Assembly (NCBI GenBank): GCA_900543325.1
Contig: UQQU01000108.1
Span: 1 to 7,037, forward strand
DNA: 7,037 bases
Source of the DNA: an uncultured Clostridium sp.
GTDB taxonomy: Bacteria > Bacillota > Clostridia > Clostridiales > Clostridiaceae
Direction of reading: 5' to 3'
Program-made: the position numbers and the translations under genes
Shown here: piece after piece, positions 1 through 6,117 of the stretch
Layout of the letters: each line of letters opens with the position of its first letter
Numbering within the stretch: position 1 is the first letter of the stretch
The notes under the pieces: model-generated
The model's input: the letters and a program-made list of their open reading frames with translations, nothing else
Told to the model about the DNA's origin: nothing
The model's database searches: none

Positions 1-22
1 ACCGCTTAAGCTACTCTGAACA

Positions 23-39
23 TACCTGCACAGCAGGTA
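23..39. repeat. Perfect 7-bp inverted repeat with 3-nt loop at the left edge
   Basis: TACCTGC (23-29) and GCAGGTA (33-39) are exact reverse complements around the loop ACA. GAA (18-20) and TTC (43-45) could extend the stem across an internal loop. The bases here are more GC-rich than the surrounding intergenic DNA. The element lies just beyond the terminator of the LUD gene and may belong to a structured RNA, an operator, or the end of a gene lying outside the window on the left. No T-tract follows, so it is not a convincing terminator by itself. The function is unknown. Confidence 0.45.
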
Positions 40-56
40 GTATTCATTTATACAAT

Positions 57-98
57 AAAGGAGGACAAGATATTATCATATGTATCTTATCCTCTTTT
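57..98. terminator. Probable bidirectional terminator downstream of the LUD gene
   Basis: GAGGACAAGAT (61-71) pairs with ATCTTATCCTC (84-94) with a single non-Watson-Crick position (66/89), and AAAG (57-60) can extend the stem against T95-T98. Read on the plus strand, the stem is followed by a T-rich run (95-107), the better terminator geometry. Read on the minus strand, it lies just after the LUD stop codon and is followed by a weaker CTTTATTGT tract. It therefore probably ends LUD transcription and perhaps also a plus-strand transcript entering from the left. Confidence 0.6.
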
Positions 99-105
99 TA
101 TTTAT

Positions 106-744
106 TTAATATCCATAATCTTCATTTAGTAATAATATAAAAATTCTATTTGGTACAGGCTTTCTTATTACTGTATATTCACGACAAATTCTTTCAGGGC
201 TACTGCAATTCATACATTTTCCAGTAACTGTACATGGAGTTTTCTTATTTAATCTTTTTGCATTTGCTGGTGCTGCAAAATTCTCTACTCTAGAAATTGC
301 TTCATTAATATCTTTTACTATTTTATTTACTCCTGCAATAACTATTACCTTATCAGGTCCATAAAGCATTGCTGCAACTCTATTTCCATTACCATCTACA
401 TTATACAATTCACCTTCTTCAGTTATTGCATTAGTACTTGTAAAATAAGCATCACAAAAGAAACTTTCTCTATATATTTCCTTTATTTCTTGTTGAGTTA
501 GCCCCTCTTTATACCTATCTAACAATTCATACCTTCCACTTCTTAAATGTTCCATAACTTTTGTTTCAAATAATGTCATAGAACCTCCAAAGCTAACTTT
601 ACTATTTGCATCAACTAATTCCTCTGTTTTATTAATAAGTTCTTCATGTGTATTAATTAAAAAACTTTCCATATTATTTTTTCTTAAAGATTCTAAAGTT
701 CTATTTATTTTAATCTCATTTACCCATTTTATATTACTATCCAT
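106..744 (-). CDS. LUD-domain protein (LutC/YkgG-like, DUF162) with a C-terminal four-cysteine motif
   Basis: The protein belongs to the LUD family, named after the lactate-utilisation proteins LutB and LutC. This is a stand-alone cytoplasmic copy whose substrate is not known. Numbering from the furthest upstream ATG (768), the family blocks are SFGGSMTL (59-66), a STNAITEEGELYNVDGNGNR stretch (111-130) and YGPDKVIVIAGVNKIV (136-151). Cysteines at 179, 185, 188 and 195 form a CX5CX2CX6C pattern ending in SSPERICR, which might bind a metal or Fe-S cluster (inference). I chose the ATG at 744, giving 212 residues starting MDSNIKWVNE. The only good ribosome binding site, GGAGG at 756-760, lies 11 bases upstream of it, whereas the ATGs at 768 and 762 have no such site in front. 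No lutA or lutB partner is nearby, so a role in lactate oxidation should not be assumed. The next gene (Nudix) is divergent. Confidence 0.88.
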   Translation of the reverse strand: MDSNIKWVNEIKINRTLESLRKNNMESFLINTHEELINKTEELVDANSKVSFGGSMTLFETKVMEHLRSGRYELLDRYKEGLTQQEIKEIYRESFFCDAYFTSTNAITEEGELYNVDGNGNRVAAMLYGPDKVIVIAGVNKIVKDINEAISRVENFAAPANAKRLNKKTPCTVTGKCMNCSSPERICREYTVIRKPVPNRIFILLLNEDYGY

Positions 745-779
745 TTTAATATTTTCCTCCATAATCATCTAATATATTA

Positions 780-808
780 ATTGTAAACTAACATTTCTTA
801 TAATCCAA
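780..808 (-). promoter_or_regulatory. Candidate sigma-A promoter for the LUD gene
   Basis: On the minus strand, a -35-like TTGGAT (803-808) is separated by exactly 17 bases from a -10-like TACAAT (780-785). The -10 matches consensus at five of six positions and the -35 at three. Transcription would begin near 773, leaving room for the GGAGG at 756-760 and the ATG at 744. It would place the ATG at 768 only about five bases from the transcript end, which independently favours the downstream start. The AT-rich background makes chance matches likely. Confidence 0.4.
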
Positions 809-880
809 TAATATAATTCACTTTTTTCTTATTTATGTTATTATATTTAATATATTTCACTTTTATAGGGGGTTAAAGTT

Positions 881-1447
881 ATGAATTGGATTGAATCCAT
901 TAAAAATTATATTCCATATAATTCTCAAGAAGCTAAAGATAAAGATTTAATTATTGAATGTATAAACAAATTTGATAATATCTTAACTAGAGAAAATATA
1001 ATAGCACATATAACTAGTTCAGGTTATATTGTTAATAAAGAACGAAGTAAAGTATTAATGATTTATCATAATATATATCAAAGCTGGGCTTGGACTGGTG
1101 GACATGCTGATGGAGATTGTGATTTGCTTCATGTAGCTATTAAAGAAGCTAAGGAAGAAACTGGTCTTAAAGAAGTTCTTCCTGTTATAAATGAGATTTT
1201 AGGATTAAACGTTTTAACTGTTAATGGTCATATAAAAAATGATAAATATGTCTCTTCTCATTTGCACTTATCCATTGCCTATCTTTTAGAAGCAAATGAA
1301 GATGATGAACTAATTATCAATGAAGAAGAAACTAATGGCGTTAAGTGGATACCAATTAATGAACTTCATATTCACTGCAATGAGCCTTACATAGTAAAAA
1401 CTGTTTACGATAAATTTAATAAAAAAATTAAAGAGCTTAGTTTATAA
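881..1447 (+). CDS. Nudix hydrolase, GGHADGD subfamily
   Basis: The protein (188 residues) is a cytoplasmic Nudix-fold enzyme, a family that hydrolyses nucleoside diphosphates linked to another group, using Mg2+ or Mn2+. The Nudix box runs from G74 to L96. Its KEAKEETGL core (88-96) keeps the metal-binding glutamates E89, E92 and E93 and the final G95. Two consensus positions differ: the usual Glu at box position 7 is Cys80, and the usual Arg at position 15 is Lys88. The GGHADGD lead-in (73-79) marks a Nudix subgroup that I recall as common in Gram-positive bacteria. About 40 N-terminal residues (to ~42) precede the fold and look helical. A late WIPINEL strand (156-162) is typical of the family. 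The start is well supported by AGGGGG at 867-872, eight bases upstream. The substrate cannot be told from sequence. The gene stands alone, divergent from LUD and convergent with nifJ. Confidence 0.92.
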   Translation: MNWIESIKNYIPYNSQEAKDKDLIIECINKFDNILTRENIIAHITSSGYIVNKERSKVLMIYHNIYQSWAWTGGHADGDCDLLHVAIKEAKEETGLKEVLPVINEILGLNVLTVNGHIKNDKYVSSHLHLSIAYLLEANEDDELIINEEETNGVKWIPINELHIHCNEPYIVKTVYDKFNKKIKELSL

Positions 1448-1461
1448 AACTAGCTCTTTAA
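1428..1461. terminator. Bidirectional terminator shared by the Nudix gene and nifJ
   Basis: TTAAAGAGC (1428-1436) plus TAGTTT (1438-1443) pairs with AAACTA (1447-1452) plus GCTCTTTAA (1453-1461). This gives a 15-bp stem with one bulged T (1437) and a three-base loop. The Nudix stop codon TAA (1445-1447) starts in the loop, so the left arm is coding sequence. On the minus strand the stem is followed directly by a run of seven T's, strong geometry for ending nifJ. On the plus strand the T-rich segments are looser (CTCTTTAA, then TTTTTT at 1475-1481). Confidence 0.8.
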
Positions 1462-1482
1462 TATTAAATAAATACTTTTTTA

Positions 1483-4400
1483 TTAATTTTGGGCTAACCT
1501 CTTATAGTTTTCTAATCTTTCCTTAGCATCTTTTTCTGTCTTATCAAACAATTCTTCTGCTAATTCTGGGAATACTTTAGCTAAAGCTGCATATCTTACT
1601 TCTCCCATTAAGAAATCTTTAAAGTTTGCTTTTGGCTCTTTAGAATCTAATGTAAATGGATTCTTTTCTCCTTTAAGAGTTGGATTGTACCTATAAAGAT
1701 TCCAATATCCACAATCCACTGCTCTCTTTTGTTCATCTGGAGTATTACTCATACCATTCTTAATTCCATGACTAATACATGGTGCATACGCAATTATTAA
1801 TGATGGTCCATTATAGCTTTCAGCTTCTGTAATAGCTTTTATAGTTTGATTCTTATCTGCCCCTAAAGATACTTGAGCTACATATACATATCCATAGCTC
1901 ATTGCCATCATTCCTAAATCTTTTTTCTTAGTTCTCTTACCTGATGCTGCAAATTTTGCAATTGCCGCATTTGGAGTTGATTTAGACGCTTGACCTCCAG
2001 TATTAGAATAAATTTCTGTATCAAATACAAGCACATTTACATCTTCATTACTAGCAAGGACGTGATCTAATCCACCATATCCAATATCATATGCCCAACC
2101 ATCTCCACCAAATATCCATTGTGATCTCTTAATAAAGAATTCTTTATCTTTTAATATTTCTTTTGCAATTTCATCACTACAACCTTGTAAAGCAACTTCT
2201 AACCTTTCTGCTCTTTCTCTTGAACCATCACCTATATCTTTATTATTTAACCAATCTTCCATTGCTTCTTTTGCACTAGCACATAAGTTTTCATCTAATG
2301 CTTTCTTAATATTTGAAGCTATTCTTTCTCTTATTGTTTTAACACCCATGAACATTCCAAGTCCATACTCTGCATTATCTTCAAATAATGAATTAGCCCA
2401 TGCCGGTCCATGACCATTTTGATTCTTTGTATATGCAGTTGAAGCACCTGAAGATGCCCAAATAGAAGAGCATCCTGTTGCATTAGCAATTACCATTCTA
2501 TCTCCAAATAATTGAGTAACTAATTTAGCATATGGAGTTTCTCCACATCCTGCACATGCTCCTGAGAACTCAAGAAGTGGTTGTTCAAATTGACTACCTT
2601 TAACTGTATTTTTATTCATAGGATTCTTTTTATTTTTAATACTCTCTACTGAGTAATTCCAAGCTTCTATTTGATCATGTTGAGAATCAAATGGCTTCAT
2701 TATTAATGCTTTACCCGGTGCCGGACAAACCTCTGCACAATTTGAACATCCTGTACAATCTAATGGAGTTACACCTATTGTATAGAAATACGGTTTTTCA
2801 CTTTTAACTCCATTTGCCTTCAACTTCTTAAAACTTTCTGGAGCATTATTCACTTCTTCTTCAGTTGATAAGAAAGGTCTTATACATGCATGTGGACATA
2901 CATATGAACATTGATTACATTGAATACAATTTTCTGGTATCCATTCAGGTACATTAACTGCAATTCCCCTCTTTTCATATGCTGTAGTTCCATGCATGAA
3001 TGTTCCATCCTCAATATTATTATTTACAAATGCTGAAACTGGTAACTTATTGCCTTGTTGCTTATTTATAGGTATACATATATCTCTAACAAAGTCTGGA
3101 ACAGATACTTTTTCCTCAATCTTCTCATCCTTTGCATCCTTCCAACTGTCAGGAACATTTATCTTTACAACAGACTCAAGGCCCTTATCAATTGCGGCAT
3201 AGTTCATATTTACAACTTTTTCACCTTTTTTACCATAAGATGTTACTACTGCATCTTTTAAATATTTAATAGCTTCATCAACTGGTATTATATTAGCAAG
3301 CTTAAAGAAAGCCGCTTGCATTATCATATTAATTCTTCCACCAAGACCTATTTCTTGTGCTATCTTAACTGCATTAATTGTATAAAATTTAATATTATTT
3401 TCAGCTATATATTTCTTCATTTCAGCTGGTAATCTATCATTTAATTCCTCTTCACTCCAAATGGTATTTAATACAAATATTCCATTTTTTCTTAATCCTT
3501 CAAGTACATTATATGAATATACATAAGATTGATTATGACATGCTACAAAATCTGCCTTATCTATCTCATAATGTGACTTTATCGGATTCTTTCCAAATCT
3601 TAAATGTGAAATAGTAATTCCACCTGATTTCTTAGAATCATATGCAAAATACCCTTGAGCATACATATTAGTATGGTCACCTATTATTTTTATTGCACTC
3701 TTATTTGCACCTACTGTACCATCAGAACCAAGTCCCCAGAATTTACATGCTGTTGTTCCTTCCACAGCTACATCTATTTCTTTATTAGATTTTAATGATA
3801 GATTAGTTACATCATCTTCTATTCCAATAGTAAATCTATTCTTAGGATGTTCACTATTTAAATTTTCATATATTGCTGCTATATCAGAAGGATATGGATC
3901 TTTAGATCCTAAACCATATCTACCACCTATTACTTTAGGTGCATTATCCATTTCACTAACAGCTCTTAGTACATCTAAATATAAAGGTTCTCCAATTGAA
4001 CCTGGTTCTTTAGTTCTATCTAAAACTGCTATTTTCTTAACAGACTTTGGTATAGCATTTAATAACCTTTCTATACTAAAAGGTCTATATAGTCTAACTT
4101 TAATTAGCCCAACCTTTTCTCCTTTATTTCTTAAATAATCTATAGTTTCTTCTATAACTTCACTTACAGCTCCCATAGATACAATAATTCTATCAGCATC
4201 AGGATCACCATAATAATCAAAGCAATGATATTCTCTTCCTGTTAATTCTGTAATTTTACTCATATATTCTTCTACCATTGCAGGAATATCATCATAATAT
4301 TTATTTAAAGATTCACATAATTGAAAATAAACATCTGGATTTTGAGCTGTTCCTCTTGTAACTGGATGATTTGGATTTAATGCATTTTTTCTAAAATTAT

Positions 4401-4998
4401 TAAGTGCATCATAATCTATAAGCTTTCCTAATTCATCATATTCTAATAATTCTATCTTTTGAATCTCATGAGATACTCTAAATCCATCAAAAAAATTAAC
4501 AAAAGGCATTCTTGCTTTAATTGCTGTTAAATGTGCTACTGGTGATAAATCCATTACCTCTTGTACTGACCCCTCTGATAACATTGCACATCCTGTTGCT
4601 CTTGCTGCCATAACATCTTGATGATCACCAAAAATACTTAATGATGAAGTTGCTAATGCTCTTGCTGCAACATGAATAACTGCTGGTAATCTTTCTCCAA
4701 CCATTTTATACATATTAGGTATCATTAATAATAAACCTTGTGAAGCTGTATATGTAGTTCCTAATGCACCACTTTGCAATATTCCGTGAAGAGCTCCTGC
4801 TGCACCAGCTTCTGATTGCATTTCAACAACTTTTACTGTTTGATTAAAAACATTTTTCTTTCCTTGGGCAACCCATTCATCTATATGTTCTGCCATAGGA
4901 GATGAAGGTGTTATTGGATAGATTGAACTTACTTCTGTAAATGCATATGAAACATAAGCAGCAGCAGTATTTCCATCCATGGTCTTCATTTTTCTCAT
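1483..4998 (-). CDS. nifJ: Pyruvate:ferredoxin (flavodoxin) oxidoreductase, single-chain form
   Basis: This cytoplasmic enzyme converts pyruvate, CoA and oxidised ferredoxin into acetyl-CoA, CO2 and reduced ferredoxin. It is the main entry to acetyl-CoA and hydrogenase-linked fermentation in clostridia. The chain (1171 residues) contains the full domain order. The N-terminal part has YPITPSSPMAEH (27-38), E63 in QSEAGAAGA and TYTASQG (82-88). The gamma-like domain lies around 415-610. A two-cluster ferredoxin domain has C691, C694, C697, C701 and C748, C751, C754, C758. The thiamine-diphosphate domain has CAGCGE (C815, C818), ATGCSS (C843), GGDGWAYDIGYGG (964-976) and YSNTGGQASKSTP (997-1009). 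C1074 in APCISHG completes the ligand set of the third 4Fe-4S cluster. All three clusters and the cofactor site look intact. The ATG at 4998 has AGAGG (5006-5010) seven bases upstream. It is divergent from the initiator tRNA and ends at the terminator shared with the Nudix gene. No redox-regulator site was recognised upstream. Confidence 0.98.
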   Translation of the reverse strand: MRKMKTMDGNTAAAYVSYAFTEVSSIYPITPSSPMAEHIDEWVAQGKKNVFNQTVKVVEMQSEAGAAGALHGILQSGALGTTYTASQGLLLMIPNMYKMVGERLPAVIHVAARALATSSLSIFGDHQDVMAARATGCAMLSEGSVQEVMDLSPVAHLTAIKARMPFVNFFDGFRVSHEIQKIELLEYDELGKLIDYDALNNFRKNALNPNHPVTRGTAQNPDVYFQLCESLNKYYDDIPAMVEEYMSKITELTGREYHCFDYYGDPDADRIIVSMGAVSEVIEETIDYLRNKGEKVGLIKVRLYRPFSIERLLNAIPKSVKKIAVLDRTKEPGSIGEPLYLDVLRAVSEMDNAPKVIGGRYGLGSKDPYPSDIAAIYENLNSEHPKNRFTIGIEDDVTNLSLKSNKEIDVAVEGTTACKFWGLGSDGTVGANKSAIKIIGDHTNMYAQGYFAYDSKKSGGITISHLRFGKNPIKSHYEIDKADFVACHNQSYVYSYNVLEGLRKNGIFVLNTIWSEEELNDRLPAEMKKYIAENNIKFYTINAVKIAQEIGLGGRINMIMQAAFFKLANIIPVDEAIKYLKDAVVTSYGKKGEKVVNMNYAAIDKGLESVVKINVPDSWKDAKDEKIEEKVSVPDFVRDICIPINKQQGNKLPVSAFVNNNIEDGTFMHGTTAYEKRGIAVNVPEWIPENCIQCNQCSYVCPHACIRPFLSTEEEVNNAPESFKKLKANGVKSEKPYFYTIGVTPLDCTGCSNCAEVCPAPGKALIMKPFDSQHDQIEAWNYSVESIKNKKNPMNKNTVKGSQFEQPLLEFSGACAGCGETPYAKLVTQLFGDRMVIANATGCSSIWASSGASTAYTKNQNGHGPAWANSLFEDNAEYGLGMFMGVKTIRERIASNIKKALDENLCASAKEAMEDWLNNKDIGDGSRERAERLEVALQGCSDEIAKEILKDKEFFIKRSQWIFGGDGWAYDIGYGGLDHVLASNEDVNVLVFDTEIYSNTGGQASKSTPNAAIAKFAASGKRTKKKDLGMMAMSYGYVYVAQVSLGADKNQTIKAITEAESYNGPSLIIAYAPCISHGIKNGMSNTPDEQKRAVDCGYWNLYRYNPTLKGEKNPFTLDSKEPKANFKDFLMGEVRYAALAKVFPELAEELFDKTEKDAKERLENYKRLAQN

Positions 4999-5148
4999 AG
5001 TTTTTCCTCTCTTTCATTAATTCTGCAAATCATATTGTGTTTTAAACTTTTACCACATAAATTTTTCACTCTTTAATAGTATTTAAAAAATAAAAAATAT
5101 TATGTATTTTTAACGAAAGAGTTTTTACCTTTTTTTTGTATTTATATA

Positions 5149-5177
5149 TTGACTGTATAAATTTTAAGAATTATACT
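5149..5177 (+). promoter_or_regulatory. Near-consensus sigma-A promoter for the initiator tRNA
   Basis: TTGACT (5149-5154) and TATACT (5172-5177) are separated by exactly 17 bases. Each hexamer differs from the vegetative consensus at one position. Predicted initiation near 5184 gives a leader of about 28 bases before the tRNA 5' end at 5212, to be removed by RNase P. This is the strongest promoter-like match I found, which suits a gene whose product is needed in large amounts. Confidence 0.75.
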
Positions 5178-5211
5178 AATAATATAGTAATAAAATATCT
5201 ACTATTAATAT

Positions 5212-5286
<75 letters not shown>

Positions 5287-5287
<1 letters not shown>

Positions 5288-5319
5288 AAAAAAGAATGTC
5301 TTAATGACATTCTTTTTTT
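5287..5319. terminator. Bidirectional terminator shared by tRNA-fMet and the cysteine hydrolase gene
   Basis: GAATGTC (5294-5300) pairs with GACATTC (5306-5312) around the loop TTAAT. The flanking A7 (5287-5293) and T7 (5313-5319) make the structure symmetrical, with a T-tract after the stem on either strand. It begins at the last base of the tRNA CCA and ends two bases before the stop codon of the minus-strand hydrolase, so it serves both convergent genes. Confidence 0.88.
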
Positions 5320-5321
5320 AT

Positions 5322-5870
5322 TTAAATCCCTCTATTTTTTACTTTAACTTGTAATGATTCAATTACATCTAAAGCTTTTTCATGTAAATCTTCATCAAAA
5401 CTTGCACACAGTGATGCATCCACTAAAATATCTGCATTTATATATTGTGATTGGAATGTTACTACATTACTCACTACACATATATTAGTTACAACACCTA
5501 CTATTTCAATATATTCTATATCTTCTCCTATTCTTTTAACTAATTTAATCATATCTTGCGGAGAAATTCCAAAAGAATATTTATTTATATGAATAGTATT
5601 TATATTATCTTTAAACTCTTTTAATCTTCCATATAACTCATGTCCTTTAGTATTAATTACACAATGAGATATAGGCAAGTTTTTACCTTCTCTTGTATTT
5701 AAATACTCATTAGTATGTGTATCATATGTAAAAACTACATTATATCCCTCACTTAAATATTTTTTAACTTTATCATATATACCTGCTTCCAATTCTTCTG
5801 CTTTTTTAAACCCCAAAGCCCCATTAACAAAGTCGTTTTGATAATCAATTACTACTAATAATTTTTTCAT
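5322..5870 (-). CDS. Isochorismatase/nicotinamidase-like cysteine hydrolase
   Basis: The protein (182 residues) is a cytoplasmic member of the isochorismatase-fold cysteine hydrolases, which include nicotinamidase and isochorismatase. The catalytic triad is visible: D9 in VVIDYQNDF, K97 in INKYSFG, and nucleophile C131 in GVVTNICVVSN. D50 and H52 (YDTHT) match metal ligands of nicotinamidases, and H69 in LPISHC may supply another. The region between them (EYLNTREGKNLP) differs from the classical nicotinamidase spacing, so activity on nicotinamide is plausible but not certain, and I give no gene symbol. Length fits the small single-domain members. The ATG at 5870 has GGAGG (5878-5882) seven bases upstream. 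The gene is monocistronic, convergent with tRNA-fMet and divergent from uppP. No NAD-salvage partner such as pncB is in the window. Confidence 0.9.
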   Translation of the reverse strand: MKKLLVVIDYQNDFVNGALGFKKAEELEAGIYDKVKKYLSEGYNVVFTYDTHTNEYLNTREGKNLPISHCVINTKGHELYGRLKEFKDNINTIHINKYSFGISPQDMIKLVKRIGEDIEYIEIVGVVTNICVVSNVVTFQSQYINADILVDASLCASFDEDLHEKALDVIESLQVKVKNRGI

Positions 5871-5953
5871 AAACCATCCTCCATTTTAGTTTATACATAT
5901 ATACTAATAAATTTATTCTATTATACTAATAATTTTACTCTATAATTTTACTT

Positions 5954-5965
5954 CTGTATATACAG
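5954..5965. repeat. 12-bp perfect palindrome CTGTATATACAG, possible operator
   Basis: The sequence is identical on both strands and lies in the divergent intergenic region, about 85 bases upstream of the cysteine hydrolase start and 150 bases upstream of uppP. Symmetrical sites of this size often bind dimeric repressors, but it is AT-rich in its centre and I cannot assign a regulator. Confidence 0.3.
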
Positions 5966-6044
5966 CATTTTAGTTTTATATATAATTTACTAAAAGTTTC
6001 ATGTCCATTTTTATTAAAATTTTATGTTAATTTACTATTTTTCC

Positions 6045-6073
6045 TTTAATAAATCACTAATATTATATATAAT
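6045..6073 (+). promoter_or_regulatory. Candidate promoter for uppP
   Basis: A perfect -10 hexamer TATAAT (6068-6073) is preceded at 17 bases by TTTAAT (6045-6050), a weak -35 matching consensus at three positions. Initiation near 6080 would give a leader of about 38 bases carrying the GGAGG at 6106-6110. Other TATAAT-like hexamers occur nearby in this AT-rich region, so the assignment is tentative. Confidence 0.4.
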
Positions 6074-6117
6074 GGAAAAGTAGTTAAATTAAATATAGTT
6101 ATAATGGAGGTAATTTG

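Noticed and set aside
6..47. Minus-strand 13-codon mini-ORF encoding MNTTCCAGMFRVA
   Set aside because: It has two adjacent cysteines like some leader peptides, but there is no ribosome binding site in front and it lies after the LUD terminator. Its sequence is dictated by the palindrome at 23-39.
1..60. Left edge as a T-box, glycine, TPP or fluoride riboswitch
   Set aside because: A few short words such as ACCGC and ACTCTGAA recall riboswitch fragments, but none of the conserved cores could be aligned within the visible bases.
3..140. Plus-strand open frame entering from the left edge and running to a stop at 138-140
   Set aside because: It reads through the hairpin terminator and into the 3' end of the LUD gene, giving a low-complexity hydrophobic tail. 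The gene to the left, if any, probably ends earlier in another frame (stops at 7-9 or 17-19).
799..817. TATAAT hexamers at 799-804 and 812-817 as the Nudix promoter
   Set aside because: TTGTAA at 781-786 is 12 or 25 bases away from these, outside the usual 16-18 range, and no other -35 is visible. The Nudix promoter remains unassigned.
2996..3261. Two overlapping plus-strand open frames of 68 codons each
   Set aside because: Both lie inside nifJ on the opposite strand, in the linker region before the ferredoxin domain. They have no ribosome binding site or recognisable protein features and are explained by the coding sequence of the real gene.
5029..5034. TATGAT on the minus strand as the nifJ -10 element
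   Set aside because: It is well placed and matches consensus at five of six positions, but no -35 hexamer lies at a suitable distance and similar hexamers are frequent here. It is not supported enough to annotate.
5028..5060. TTGTGTTTTAAAC upstream of nifJ as a Rex redox-repressor site
   Set aside because: Only one half resembles the Rex consensus TTGTTAA-N4-TTAACAA. The inverted second half is absent.
5920..5948. Minus-strand TATAAT (5920-5925) as promoter of the cysteine hydrolase
   Set aside because: The -10 is perfect, but the hexamer 17 bases upstream (AAATTA) has almost no similarity to a -35, and other AT-rich candidates exist nearby.
6115..6117. TTG at 6115 as the uppP start codon
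   Set aside because: It would sit only four bases after GGAGG. The ATG at 6118 has a standard seven-base spacing and matches the usual N-terminus of the family.
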